A stretch of 64,000 nt of DNA. Source: Rhodospirillaceae bacterium (GTDB lineage: Bacteria; Pseudomonadota; Alphaproteobacteria; Bin65). The stretch is from NCBI GenBank assembly GCA_028819475.1, contig JAPPLJ010000030.1, positions 186,001 through 250,000 of the forward strand. Reading direction: 5' to 3'. The position numbers and the translations under genes were made by a program. The notes beneath the pieces were generated by a model. That model was not told where the DNA came from. It was given only the letters and a program-made list of their open reading frames with translations, and searched no databases. Positions 27,037 to 36,172 of this stretch are shown here, piece after piece (positions within the stretch are counted from its first letter, which is position 1; every line of letters begins with the position of its first letter).

Positions 27037-28299
27037 ATGGCGGATGATGCCGTATCCGTTGCCGCCGTTGTCGAGGCAGTCCGGGAGGACCGGCTGTGGC
27101 AGCGTCACATGGACGTCGCCGCGATCGGCGCGACGGGACGCGGCGGCGTCAATCGCCAGGCCCTGACTCCCGAGGACGGTCAGGCCCGGCGCCTGATGCT
27201 CGAATGGGCGTCGGAACTCGGCTTCACCGCCAGCGTCGACGCCATCGGCAACCTGTTCATCCGCCGCGCCGGCGCGCAGCCGACATCGGATCCGGTCGTC
27301 GCCGGTTCGCACCTCGATTCCCAGCCCACCGGCGGCAATTTCGACGGGGTCTTCGGCGTTCTCGCAGCGCTGGAAGTCCTCGAAGCCGCGAATGACGCCG
27401 GCGTTGTCACCGGACGTCCCATGGAACTGGTGGTCTGGACCAACGAGGAAGGCGCGCGCTTCCAGCCCGCCACCATGGGCTCGGCGGTCCACGCCGGCGC
27501 CCTGCAGCTGGAAACCGTCCTGGCCTCAAGGGACAGCGATGGCGTCACAGTGGAACAGGCGTTGGCCGGCACGCTCGAGGCCGCGCCGGTCCCGGTGCGA
27601 CGTGACTTTCGTTCCCCCATGGCCGCCTATGTGGAGGCTCACATCGAACAGGGTCCGGTCCTGGAATCGACCGGAAACACCATCGGTGTGGTCACGGGGA
27701 TCCAGGGGCTCAGGTGGTTTCAGGTCGAGGTCGGTGGAGAGGAGGCGCATGCCGGCACCACGCCGCGCAGCAATCGCCGGGATGCCCTGGCCGCCGCCGT
27801 CGCCATGGTGACAAAGTTGCAGGCTCTGATGTTCGACGAGTCCGACACGGTGCGCTTTACCGTCGGCCGCTTCGAGGTGGCGCCGAATTCGCCGAACACG
27901 ATACCGGGACGGGTTGTCTTCACGATAGATTTCCGGCACCCGGACCAGGATATCCTGACCCGGCTTGGCGACCGGGTCGAACCGGTATGCCGGGCCGAGG
28001 CACGGGACTGCACCGTCAAGGTTGTCGAAACCATGAACGCGCCGCCGACTGATTTCGATCCTGCCATTCGAGATCTTATCCGCAGCGCCGCCCGGCGCCA
28101 GGCGCTCCCGCATATGGACATGACGTCCGGCGCCACGCACGACGCCAAGTTCATGGCAGGACTCTGCCCGAGCGGCATGATTTTCGTGCCCTGTGAAGCC
28201 GGCGTCAGCCACAACGAAGCCGAGAACGCATCGGCGGCCGACCTTGCCGCCGGCGCCAGGGTTCTGGCCGAGGTCGCGATACGGCTGGCAAATCGCTGA
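27037..28299 (+). CDS. N-carbamoyl-L-amino acid hydrolase/allantoate amidohydrolase family
   Basis: A 420-residue M20-family Zn/Mn amidohydrolase. Metal-ligand and dimer motifs: GSHLDSQPTGGNFDG (near residues 89-103), WTNEEGARF, AYVEAHIEQGPVLE, AHAGTTPRSNRRDAL and, at the end, CEAGVSHNEAE. It starts at ATG 27037, behind CGGAGGAA. Coupling with hydantoinase suggests that it cleaves the N-carbamoyl product (beta-ureidopropionase or L-carbamoylase); stereochemistry and substrate cannot be read from the sequence. Confidence 0.93.
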   Translation: MADDAVSVAAVVEAVREDRLWQRHMDVAAIGATGRGGVNRQALTPEDGQARRLMLEWASELGFTASVDAIGNLFIRRAGAQPTSDPVVAGSHLDSQPTGGNFDGVFGVLAALEVLEAANDAGVVTGRPMELVVWTNEEGARFQPATMGSAVHAGALQLETVLASRDSDGVTVEQALAGTLEAAPVPVRRDFRSPMAAYVEAHIEQGPVLESTGNTIGVVTGIQGLRWFQVEVGGEEAHAGTTPRSNRRDALAAAVAMVTKLQALMFDESDTVRFTVGRFEVAPNSPNTIPGRVVFTIDFRHPDQDILTRLGDRVEPVCRAEARDCTVKVVETMNAPPTDFDPAIRDLIRSAARRQALPHMDMTSGATHDAKFMAGLCPSGMIFVPCEAGVSHNEAENASAADLAAGARVLAEVAIRLANR

Positions 28300-28349
28300 G
28301 AGGAAGAAGAGCAGCTGCGCGGCCACGCAACCGGTAGCGCCCCGTTATG

Positions 28350-29651
28350 TCATTCCGCCGCCTGCCGCGTTTGCGAGCCGGTGGCGCTGAGGGTGCGCCA
28401 GTCCTCCTCCTTCGGGTAGATGCCTTCGAGGGAACTGATCGCGGCCTGGGGAACGCGCGGCTCGGCGGTCCCGATGGCCGGCTCGCCGCGGGCGACGGCG
28501 CGCGCCGCCTCGACCATCATCCGGCGGAACTCGACCACGGCGAGGTCGGACGCGCCGAGGAAGTCCTTCGTCCGGTCGACGATCGGGCCGGGCGAGACCC
28601 ACATGGCGACATCCTGATTGGGGATGCCCTCGATGCCGGTGAAGCTGCCGGCCTTCATCGCTTCCCGGTCCTGCAGGAAACGGTTGTCCAGCGTACCCCG
28701 CGGCGCCCAGTCGTCGGTGAGATCGATGCCGCGCCGGGTGCGGTGAAACTCCCGCCATTCCTCCGTCGTCGGCACATCCGGCCCGTCCCAGGCGATGAAA
28801 TAGAAAAAGCTGTTCGTATCGTCGACCGGCACGATCACGCTGGCGACCCGGTGCCGGTCGTTCGGCGGGATCAGCGAGTAGTAGGGCGCGACGTACTCGG
28901 TGACGCGCAGATAATTGTGGGTCGCCGCATTTTTCACCGGCCGGCGGATGGCGACATAGTGGAAGCCGTAGCGCGTGCGCTCGATCTGCATGCGTGGGGA
29001 CTTGTCGGTCGACGGCCGGTACCAGGACTTATCGTCGGCGGAGGCGCGCGCGACCCGGGCCGGCACCATGTCGGACGAATGCAGGCTGGAGGAATGGGCG
29101 CTGTCGATCTGTCCTTCATGGATCTGCGCCCAGTTGCACGGCACGCGGATCTTGAGGATCGCGATGTCGATATCGTCCCGCGGCGCGAAGGCCGGCGGAT
29201 CGAAGGGGGGAGGATCGGAAGGTTCGGCGTCGTCGCGTTCGCCAAGCCAGGCCCAGACGAAACCGCCCCATTCGACGACCGGCCAGGCGCGGGCCCTGAC
29301 CTTGTCCAGCAGGGCGCCGCTCTCGGGCTCCGAGGCCATGGCAACGCACTTGCCGTCCACGTCGTATTTCCAGCCGTGATACAGGCAGCGCAGGCCGCAC
29401 TCCTCGTTGCGGCCGAGCAGCAGGGAGGCCCCGCGGTGCGGGCATCGCTCGTCGAGCAGGCCTAGCCGCCCGTCGCTGTCGCGGAACGCGGCCATGCGCC
29501 GGTCCAGCGCCTCGACCAGCACGGGCGCGCCGTCCGGCTCCGCGACCTCCTCGACCAGGCAGACCGGCGCCCAGTGCTGGCGCATCAGCCGGCCCATCGG
29601 GGCGTCGCCCTCGACGCGGGTGAGCAGGTCGTTTTCCTCTTTGGTCAGCAT
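28350..29651 (-). CDS. Rieske oxygenase, phthalate 4,5-dioxygenase oxygenase-like
   Basis: A 433-residue ring-hydroxylating oxygenase alpha subunit. The Rieske cluster ligands are Cys70/His72 (ERCPHRGASLL) and Cys89/His92 (CLYHGWKYD). The mononuclear iron ligands are His186 and His191 in DSAHSSSLH, with Asp183 as electron bridge; a third ligand Asp likely lies in FLQDREAM. The opening LTKEENDLLTRV with PMGRLMRQHW is typical of phthalate 4,5-dioxygenase-type single-subunit oxygenases. Start ATG 29651; a GTG at 29681 is in frame. The divergent reductase and the two following genes match the rest of phthalate catabolism. Confidence 0.88.
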   Translation of the reverse strand: MLTKEENDLLTRVEGDAPMGRLMRQHWAPVCLVEEVAEPDGAPVLVEALDRRMAAFRDSDGRLGLLDERCPHRGASLLLGRNEECGLRCLYHGWKYDVDGKCVAMASEPESGALLDKVRARAWPVVEWGGFVWAWLGERDDAEPSDPPPFDPPAFAPRDDIDIAILKIRVPCNWAQIHEGQIDSAHSSSLHSSDMVPARVARASADDKSWYRPSTDKSPRMQIERTRYGFHYVAIRRPVKNAATHNYLRVTEYVAPYYSLIPPNDRHRVASVIVPVDDTNSFFYFIAWDGPDVPTTEEWREFHRTRRGIDLTDDWAPRGTLDNRFLQDREAMKAGSFTGIEGIPNQDVAMWVSPGPIVDRTKDFLGASDLAVVEFRRMMVEAARAVARGEPAIGTAEPRVPQAAISSLEGIYPKEEDWRTLSATGSQTRQAAE

Positions 29652-29768
29652 GGGGCCGTCAACGTGGCTCCGTTTGGACACGTAGATCGAAAATCCAGCG
29701 ATATGCTAGGTCGGAGGGCAGTCGCCGTCCAGTTCGACGGCGCCGCCGAGGCTCACGCACGATCCGAG

Positions 29769-30719
29769 ATGGCCGAACCGACCGCCCTGACCCGCCTGAC
29801 CGTCGCCGGCAAGCGCAAGCTGACGCCGGATATCTGGGAATTCACCCTGGAGCCGGCGGACGGGACGGCGCTGCAGCCCTTCGAGCCGGGCGCGCATATC
29901 GGGGTCGAGACGCCTTCGGGCGCCATGCGCCAGTATTCGCTGGTCAACGACGGCCGCGCACCGGACCGCTACGTCATCGCCCTGAAACGCGAGCCCGACT
30001 CGCGCGGCGGCTCGCGGTCGATGGTCGAAGAGACCGAAGTCGGCGGGACGCTCCGGGCCGACACACCGGCAAACAGCTTCCCGCTGGCCGAGGCGCCCGG
30101 CTACCTGCTGATCGCCGGCGGCATCGGCATCGCGCCGATCCGCGCCATGGCCGACCGGCTGGACGCGGAGGGCCGGCCCTTCCGCCTGATCTACTGCACC
30201 CGCAGCGCGGCGGAGAGCGCCTATCTGGACGAGATGCGCGCCCGCTTCGGCGCGCGGCTGACCGTGCACCACGACGGCGGCGATCCCGACGCCTTCTACG
30301 ATTTCTGGGACAAGTTCGCCGAACCGGCGGACATCCGGGTCTACTGCTGCGGCCCGAAGCCGCTGATGGAGGAGGTCCGGGCAGTTTCCGGCCACTGGCC
30401 GGAGGGCCGGGTGCAGTTCGAGGATTTCAAACCGGTCGAGGCCGTGCGGCCCGACGACCACCCGTTCGACGTCGTACTCCGCCGCTCGGGCCGGACCGTC
30501 GCCGTGCCGGCGGATTTGCCGATCCTGGAGGCGTTGCGCGGGGCCGGCATCGCGGTGCCGAGCTCCTGCGAGAGCGGCGTCTGCGGCACCTGCAAGACGC
30601 GGCTGCTCGCCGGCGAGGCCGAGCACCGGGACAAGGTGCTGATGCCGGAGGAGCGTGCCGATTTCATCATGCTGTGCGTGTCGCGCGCCCGGAGCGGAGC
30701 GCTGACCCTTGACCTCTGA
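29769..30719 (+). CDS. Phthalate dioxygenase reductase-like FMN/2Fe-2S protein
   Basis: A 316-residue electron-transfer reductase for the divergent Rieske oxygenase. The N-terminal flavin domain has RQYSLVND (FMN binding, near residues 58-65), then the NADH domain (LLIAGGIGIAPIRAMA) with YCCGPKPLMEE. The C-terminal plant-type 2Fe-2S domain carries SSCESGVCGTCKTRLL and a final Cys in IMLCVSRA. This FNR-NAD-ferredoxin order is that of phthalate dioxygenase reductase and VanB. Start ATG 29769 with GAG upstream. It overlaps the next gene by 11 nt. Confidence 0.92.
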   Translation: MAEPTALTRLTVAGKRKLTPDIWEFTLEPADGTALQPFEPGAHIGVETPSGAMRQYSLVNDGRAPDRYVIALKREPDSRGGSRSMVEETEVGGTLRADTPANSFPLAEAPGYLLIAGGIGIAPIRAMADRLDAEGRPFRLIYCTRSAAESAYLDEMRARFGARLTVHHDGGDPDAFYDFWDKFAEPADIRVYCCGPKPLMEEVRAVSGHWPEGRVQFEDFKPVEAVRPDDHPFDVVLRRSGRTVAVPADLPILEALRGAGIAVPSSCESGVCGTCKTRLLAGEAEHRDKVLMPEERADFIMLCVSRARSGALTLDL

Positions 30720-31899
30720 GCCGGTGCGCCTCGGGATCGTCGGGCTGGGCCGGGCCTTTGTGCTCACCGCGCCGGCGCTGCGCGCCGACCGCCGGATTGC
30801 TCCTGTCGCCGCGTGCGCGCCGCGCGCAGACTCCCGCGCCGCCTTCGAGGCCGAATTCGGCGGCCGGGGCTATGTCGATCTTGACGGGCTGCTGGCCCAT
30901 CCCGGCCTTGAGGCGGTCTACATCGCCACGCCGCACGGACTGCACGCCGAACAGGCGGTCGCCGCGGCGGCGGCGGGAAAGCATGTGCTGGTCGAAAAGC
31001 CGCTCGCGGTCTCGATGGCCGACGGCGCGGCGATGGTCGACGCGTGCGACCGCGCCGGCGTCGCCCTGATCGTCGGACCGAGCCACAGTTTCGATGCGCC
31101 GGTCGCGCAGGCGCGGGCGTCGATCGAAAGCGGCGCGCTCGGCCGGGTGCGCATGATCCACGCCTTCAACTTCACGGACTTCCTGTATCGGCCGCGCCGC
31201 CCGGAGGAATTGCGCACGGAGGCGGGCGGCGGCGTGCTGTTCAGCCAGGCGGTGCACCAGGTCGATGTCGTGCGCGTGCTCGCCGGCGGCCTGGCGACGC
31301 GGGTCAGCGCCTTCACCGGCGCCTGGGACCCGGCACGGCCGGCCGAAGGCGCCTACAGCGCGCTGCTGGCGTTCGAGGGCGGGGCCTTCGCCAGCCTGAC
31401 CTATTCCGGTTACGGTCGCTTCGACAGCGACAAATGGATGGGCTGGGTCGGCGAGCTGGGCCACGAGAAGGATCCGGACGACTATGGCCGCGCGCGCCGG
31501 GCGCTTGCCGACGCGCCGACTCCGGACGCGGAATCGGCCCTGAAGCGCGCCCGCACCTTCGGGCCGGCGGATATCCGGCCGGCGGCGCCGCATCACGAGC
31601 ATTTCGGGCCGGTGATCGTCTGCTGCGAGCGCGGCGATATCCGCCTGGCACCGGACGGCATCTGGATCTACGCCGACGAACGGCGTTTCGAGCCGGCCCC
31701 CCGAACCACCGATCCGCGCACGCCGGTCCTCGATGCATTGGTCAGGGCGGTCCGGGATGGTATTGAACCGGCCCAGACCGGCCGCTGGGGCCTGGCCAGC
31801 CTGGAGGTGTGCCACGCCATCCTGCAATCGGCCCGCAGCGGCGCGCCCGTAGAACTCACGCGGCAGGTAGCCGTACAGCCGGAGGGGACCCCGAGGTGA
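30709..31899 (+). CDS. Gfo/Idh/MocA dehydrogenase, phthalate 4,5-dihydrodiol dehydrogenase-like
   Basis: A 396-residue NAD(P) oxidoreductase. The Rossmann motif GIVGLGRAF (near residues 9-17) is followed by the EKPLA motif, VEKPLAVSMADG, and the HQVDVV catalytic region. The phthalate 4,5-cis-dihydrodiol dehydrogenase of the Pseudomonas pht route belongs to this family, and this gene sits between the reductase and the decarboxylase, where that enzyme is expected. The start is uncertain: TTG 30709 overlaps the reductase stop, and GTG 30724 is an alternative. Confidence 0.88.
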   Translation: MTSEPVRLGIVGLGRAFVLTAPALRADRRIAPVAACAPRADSRAAFEAEFGGRGYVDLDGLLAHPGLEAVYIATPHGLHAEQAVAAAAAGKHVLVEKPLAVSMADGAAMVDACDRAGVALIVGPSHSFDAPVAQARASIESGALGRVRMIHAFNFTDFLYRPRRPEELRTEAGGGVLFSQAVHQVDVVRVLAGGLATRVSAFTGAWDPARPAEGAYSALLAFEGGAFASLTYSGYGRFDSDKWMGWVGELGHEKDPDDYGRARRALADAPTPDAESALKRARTFGPADIRPAAPHHEHFGPVIVCCERGDIRLAPDGIWIYADERRFEPAPRTTDPRTPVLDALVRAVRDGIEPAQTGRWGLASLEVCHAILQSARSGAPVELTRQVAVQPEGTPR

Positions 31900-32888
31900 G
31901 CGATCTGCGCCTGTCCATCGCCATGGGCGACTACGACCGCACCCGCCCGATCGCGGACGGCCGCGTGAAGATCGACGGAGTCGACCCGGCGGTCATGCTG
32001 CTGACGCCGGAGGAAATGTTCTTCCGCGCCATGCGCCACCAGGCCTTCGACATCTGCGAGCTGTCGCTGTCCTCCTACGTCATCTCCGTGGCGCGCGGCG
32101 ACCCGCACTACGTCGCCGTACCGGTCTACCTGTCCCGCGCCTTCCGCCATACCTCGATCTACATCCGCACCGACAAGGGCATCGAGCAACCGGAGGACCT
32201 GCGCGGCCGGCGCATCGGCATCGCCGAATACCAGCTCACCGCCAACGTCTGGGCGCGCGGCATCCTGGAGGAGGACTACGGCGTCCGGCCCTCGGACATC
32301 GTCTGGGTGCGCGGCGGCATGGATACGCCGGGCCGGCCGGAGAAGATTGCGCTCGACCTTCCCCACGATGTGACCGTGGAGCAGGCGCCGGAGGGCGCAA
32401 CCCTGAACGGCCTGCTGGCGGACGGCGACATCGACGGCTTCATCGGCCCGCGCGCGATCCGCTGCTTCGACGAGGGCCACCCGAAGGTCGGCCGCCTGTT
32501 CGGCGATTCCTTCGCCGCCGCCGAGGCATACTACCGGCGCCACGGCGTGTTCCCGATCATGCATGCGCTGGCGCTGCGGCGGTCGCTGGCCGACGCCCAT
32601 CCCTGGCTGCCCGGCGCATTGCTCAAGGCGTTCAGCCGCGCGAAGAACATGGCGCAGGATGCGCTCGGCGACACGTCGGCGGCCAAGGCGACCCTGCCCT
32701 TCCTCGAGGACAGCCTGGAGCGCACCCGTTCGCTGATGGGCGCGGATTTCTGGAGCTACGGCGTGGCCGGCAACGAAAAGACCCTCGACACCTTCCTCGG
32801 CTACCACCACGCCCAGGGCCTGTCGCCGCGCCGGGTCGGGGTCGGAGACCTGTTCCATCCCGCGACGCTGGAAGCGTTCAGTTTGTAA
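31896..32888 (+). CDS. 4,5-dihydroxyphthalate decarboxylase-like protein
   Basis: A 330-residue protein with a periplasmic-binding-protein-like fold but no signal peptide. The opening LRLSIAMGDYDRTRPI and the LLTPEEMFFRAMRHQAFDICELSLSSYVI segment are characteristic of 4,5-dihydroxyphthalate decarboxylase. The middle AEYQLTANVWARGILEEDYGV is the binding-fold hinge. The GTG at 31896 overlaps the dehydrogenase stop, behind GGAGGGG. In the pathway it would release protocatechuate; no protocatechuate dioxygenase genes occur in the window. This family is often over-annotated, so the reaction is inferred from the operon. Confidence 0.85.
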   Translation: MSDLRLSIAMGDYDRTRPIADGRVKIDGVDPAVMLLTPEEMFFRAMRHQAFDICELSLSSYVISVARGDPHYVAVPVYLSRAFRHTSIYIRTDKGIEQPEDLRGRRIGIAEYQLTANVWARGILEEDYGVRPSDIVWVRGGMDTPGRPEKIALDLPHDVTVEQAPEGATLNGLLADGDIDGFIGPRAIRCFDEGHPKVGRLFGDSFAAAEAYYRRHGVFPIMHALALRRSLADAHPWLPGALLKAFSRAKNMAQDALGDTSAAKATLPFLEDSLERTRSLMGADFWSYGVAGNEKTLDTFLGYHHAQGLSPRRVGVGDLFHPATLEAFSL

Positions 32889-32975
32889 TTCGCAATTCCG
32901 GGGCGACACGCTCCTGCGCCGTCGGGCAACATCCGCGACGGAAGCCCGCTCGGGTCCGCCCGGAGTCACCTCCAA

Positions 32976-33106
32976 CCGTCATATCGACCGAAGCGGCCCG
33001 GAGGGCCGCGCAGCGGAGATATCTTTTCTCTACGGCGCGAGGCTCATGGCACCGTGCCGAAAGATTTCTCCGCTCCGCGCCTTCGGCGCTCCGGTCGAAA
33101 TGACGG
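32976..33106. repeat. Long imperfect inverted repeat (intergenic repeat element)
   Basis: The left arm (32976-33028, with CCGTCATATCGACCG and GCGGAGATATCTTTTC) is mirrored by the right arm (33058-33106, with GAAAGATTTCTCCGC and CGGTCGAAATGACGG). Sequences with this GTCATTTCGACCGGAG...GAGAAATCTTTC wording are widespread intergenic repeats in many bacterial genomes. It sits between the convergent ends of the phthalate operon and the amidase gene and could also act as a bidirectional terminator. The rest of 32889-33140 has no gene. Confidence 0.75.
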
Positions 33107-33140
33107 AGAGGGCGGCGCATTTCCTTCCGCACTATCCGCC

Positions 33141-34601
33141 CTATGCCAGCCCCATCTCGGCGAGGATCGGCGGCTTGACGTGGCTCCAGGGGCGCGCGGC
33201 CTCGAAGCAGGCCGAGGTGCGGAGCACCGTGGGATCGTCGAGATGCCGGCCGATGATCTGGAGGCCGACGGGCAGCCCGCCTTCGGTGAAGCCCGCCGGG
33301 ATCGAGGCCGCCGGCTGGCCCGTCATGTTGATCGGGAAGGTAAAGGCCAGCCACTTGAACGGCTCGACGATCCGGTTGTCGATCTTCTCCGGCCCCTGCA
33401 TGTGCACCGGGAAGGCCGGCACGGCGAGGGTCGGGGTCAGCAGGATGTCGTAATTCTCCATGAAGGCGGCCATCCTGTTGGTCACCGCCTTGCGGCCCAT
33501 CACAGCGTCCGTCAGGTCTTCGGCAGTCCACGGCCGGGTGATGAAATCCACCAGATGCGGCGTCATCTCGTGGCCGTGCTCCTCGACCATCTTGCGCAGG
33601 CCGCGCAGGTCGGATTCGAGCGCGACCAGGCCCCAGAACGCCAGATAGGGATCCTCGAAGCCCGGATGGGCGACCTCGACGGTGCAGCCGAGGTCGCTCT
33701 CGAACGCCTGCGCGGCGGCATCGATGAGCGCGCGCACTTCCGGATCGACGGCGGCATAGCCCCAGTCCGGGCTGTAGGCCACCCGGAGGCCGGAAAGGTC
33801 GCCCTCGCAGGCATCCAGCCAGTCGAATTCCGGCCCTGGCAGCGTATGCCGGTCGCGGGCGTCCGGACCGGAGCCGATCACCGTCATCATCAGGGCGGCG
33901 TCGCGCACCGTGCGCGCCACCGGGCCGATATGCTCGATGGATTCCCAGGAGGAGACGCCGGGATACCGCTCGTCTTTGGTGCCCGGCCACAGCGGCACCC
34001 GGCCCATGGAAGCCTTAAGGCCGTAGGTTCCGGTCAGGCAGGAAGGGATGCGGATCGAGCCGCCGCCGTCCGACGCGATGGCGTAGGGCGTCATGCCCGT
34101 GATGGTCGAGACGACCGAGCCGGCCGAGGAACCGCCCGGTGTGAGATCCGTGTTCCACGGGTTGCGCGTCGTCTCGAACACCGGGTTGTGGCCGACGCCG
34201 GAATAGCCGAACTCCGGGACGTTGGTCTTGCCGAGAATGAGCGAGCCGGCGTCTTTCAGCCGCTCGACGACGACATCGTCGACGTCCGACACATAGTCCT
34301 TGTAGGCCATGGAGCCCGACACGGTCGGATAGTCCTTCATGACGACGAGATCCTTGATCCCGACCGGCACGCCGGCCAGCGGGCCGGCATCCTCGCCGCG
34401 CATGATCCTGTCCTCGACCGCCCTGGCCTGATCGCGCATCAGGTCCGGTGTCGGCGTGCAATAGGCGTGCAGCACCGGGTCGAGCGCCTCCATCCGCGCG
34501 ATGGAGGCTTCTGCGATCTCGGTCGGGGAAATCGACTTGTCGCGCACATTCTGTGCGATCTCGAGCGCCGTCATCCGGCAGATGTCGTTGCCGCTGGTCA
34601 T
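33141..34601 (-). CDS. Amidase (amidase signature family)
   Basis: A 486-residue amidase-signature hydrolase. The Ser-cisSer-Lys triad is complete: Lys83 in GVPVGIKDLVV, Ser158 in TPGGSSAGS and the nucleophile Ser182 in SDGGGSIRIP. The start ATG 34601 has a strong AAAGGAG site. It lacks a signal peptide. It follows the NCS1 permease gene on the same strand; the two may form a uptake/hydrolysis pair for a small amide or heterocycle. Glutamyl-tRNA amidotransferase subunit A is excluded by the absent gatCB neighbours. Confidence 0.92.
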   Translation of the reverse strand: MTSGNDICRMTALEIAQNVRDKSISPTEIAEASIARMEALDPVLHAYCTPTPDLMRDQARAVEDRIMRGEDAGPLAGVPVGIKDLVVMKDYPTVSGSMAYKDYVSDVDDVVVERLKDAGSLILGKTNVPEFGYSGVGHNPVFETTRNPWNTDLTPGGSSAGSVVSTITGMTPYAIASDGGGSIRIPSCLTGTYGLKASMGRVPLWPGTKDERYPGVSSWESIEHIGPVARTVRDAALMMTVIGSGPDARDRHTLPGPEFDWLDACEGDLSGLRVAYSPDWGYAAVDPEVRALIDAAAQAFESDLGCTVEVAHPGFEDPYLAFWGLVALESDLRGLRKMVEEHGHEMTPHLVDFITRPWTAEDLTDAVMGRKAVTNRMAAFMENYDILLTPTLAVPAFPVHMQGPEKIDNRIVEPFKWLAFTFPINMTGQPAASIPAGFTEGGLPVGLQIIGRHLDDPTVLRTSACFEAARPWSHVKPPILAEMGLA

Positions 34602-34690
34602 GCCTTGCTCCTTTTCAGGGGCTCCTCAAAGGGGCCCGAGATTGCGAATCGGGAACGCAACCGTAACTCGGGCATTGCGAAAGCGGAAGC

Positions 34691-34721
34691 ACCGCCCCGG
34701 GGCCGCCGGCTCCGGGGCGGT
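34691..34721 (-). terminator. Stem-loop after the permease gene
   Basis: A perfect 10-bp stem (ACCGCCCCGG at 34691-34700; CCGGGGCGGT at 34712-34721) with an 11-nt loop lies 16 nt past the permease stop. On the minus strand it is followed by a weak pyrimidine run (GCTTCCGCTTTCG), so it may act as a weak terminator or attenuator before the amidase. Confidence 0.45.
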
Positions 34722-34736
34722 TGCGCGCTGCAGCGA

Positions 34737-36086
34737 TTATGCTCCCGCCTCGGCTTCCGCGCCGGTGCTTTCCTCGCCGAGGTCCGCACCCATGGCGGCC
34801 GGCGCCGCTTTGGCGAGGATCACGTAGACGACGAAGGACGAAACGAGGCCGGTAATGCCGAACAGGAAGGTCGGATACCGCTCGTTCACGATGTAGCCGA
34901 GCACCACGCCGACGATAATGGCGATCACCGCCGCCCAGTTGACCGAGGCCTTGCGTTCGACCGAGAAGCCCTTGTCGCCCCGGACGACGAAATAATCGGC
35001 GATGATCGTGCCGCCGATCGGCGGAACCAGCAGGCCGATGGTGAGCAGCCAGACCACGATGTCGCTGATGAAGCCCGTGGCCGCCGCGATCAGCCCGATG
35101 ATCGACCCGAAAATGGCCGCCTTGCGCCAGTTGAAGCCCGGGATCGAGTTGGTGAAGCCCATCGCCGCGTTGTAGAGGCAGGCATCGCAGGTCGACCAGT
35201 TGCTCAGAATCGCGAGCACGACCAGCGGGATCAGCACGGCCAGGGACTTCTGGTCGAAGAAGTAGACCGTGCCGGGATCCGTGATCGTCGCCGAGATCAG
35301 CGCGCCGATGACCATGAACGGGGCGTTCGAGAACATGAAGGCGACCGCCGTGACGCCGACGGCCTGGTTACCCGTCCGCGAATAGCGCACGATGTCGCCG
35401 GTCATGGTGCCGGAGACCGCGAAGGTCGCCCAGGCCATGCCGACGCCGGTCCAGAAGGCGATCTTGCCGTTGCCCTCGCCTTCGAACAGCGAACCGCCCG
35501 CCGGGATCACCCGCGTGATGAGGTAGTAGGCCGCGAAAATAACCATCGCCGGAATCGCGACCTTGCGGACCAGCGCCATCTGGCGGATGCCGAAAATCAC
35601 CGGGATGGCGTAGATGATGCCGGCGATCAGCGCGATGATGCCGACGACCACCGCGCCCTCAAGGCCGAAGGCGACCCGGAGGATGTCGGCGGTCAGCCAT
35701 GCCTGGAAGGCGTACCAGCCCGTGACCAGCAGGGCCAGGACGATCACCGGAACCACGGCGCCCGCCCGCCCGAACACGTAGCGGACGGCCAACGGGAAAT
35801 TGATCCCCCATTTGCCGCTCGGGTAGCCGATCAGCGCGGAATAGACGAAGAGGATGAAATTGCCGAGCAGGATGGCGAATATCGCATCGACTGTGCCCAT
35901 CCCCTGCTGGATCTGGCCGCCGATGACGGCGCAGATGAAAGCGATGCCGAAACCGGACCAGACCCAGGCGGGTTCGGCAAATCCCAGCCTGTTGCCCAAG
36001 GGGACCGGTTTGGAGTGAAATTCCTCGTGAACGTCGTCTTGCGAGCCGAAGAAACCCGAACTCTCACCGCCGGAATCCTGTGCCAT
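34737..36086 (-). CDS. NCS1-family nucleobase/allantoin-type permease (cytosine permease-like)
   Basis: A 449-residue inner-membrane transporter with about twelve hydrophobic segments. The N-terminal soluble tail ends in PVPLGNRLGFAEPAWVWSGFGIAFICA, matching the CodB-like NCS1 family, and the second segment pattern NFILFVYSALIGYPSGKWGINFPLAVRYVFG is the NCS1 core. Proton- or sodium-coupled uptake of a purine, pyrimidine, hydantoin or allantoin-type compound is expected. Start ATG 36086 behind AAGGGGA. The amidase gene follows; the upstream region contains an AT-richer inverted repeat (36140-36172). Confidence 0.9.
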   Translation of the reverse strand: MAQDSGGESSGFFGSQDDVHEEFHSKPVPLGNRLGFAEPAWVWSGFGIAFICAVIGGQIQQGMGTVDAIFAILLGNFILFVYSALIGYPSGKWGINFPLAVRYVFGRAGAVVPVIVLALLVTGWYAFQAWLTADILRVAFGLEGAVVVGIIALIAGIIYAIPVIFGIRQMALVRKVAIPAMVIFAAYYLITRVIPAGGSLFEGEGNGKIAFWTGVGMAWATFAVSGTMTGDIVRYSRTGNQAVGVTAVAFMFSNAPFMVIGALISATITDPGTVYFFDQKSLAVLIPLVVLAILSNWSTCDACLYNAAMGFTNSIPGFNWRKAAIFGSIIGLIAAATGFISDIVVWLLTIGLLVPPIGGTIIADYFVVRGDKGFSVERKASVNWAAVIAIIVGVVLGYIVNERYPTFLFGITGLVSSFVVYVILAKAAPAAMGADLGEESTGAEAEAGA

Positions 36087-36139
36087 TTTCCATCCCCTTT
36101 TTGTGCCAGCACCGAAGCGTGCAGGATTTACCAGTGCAG

Positions 36140-36172
36140 TTGCACGCTACCATTATTGTGCATTGTGTGCAA
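36140..36172. promoter_or_regulatory. Inverted repeat upstream of the NCS1 permease
   Basis: TTGCAC (36140-36145) and GTGCAA (36167-36172), with a further TGTGCA at 36157-36162, lie in an AT-richer stretch 54-86 nt before the permease start. They could be a GntR- or LacI-type operator. The remaining 36173-36434 shows no gene; it ends in the GGGAGGATT ribosome site of the bicupin gene. Confidence 0.35.
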
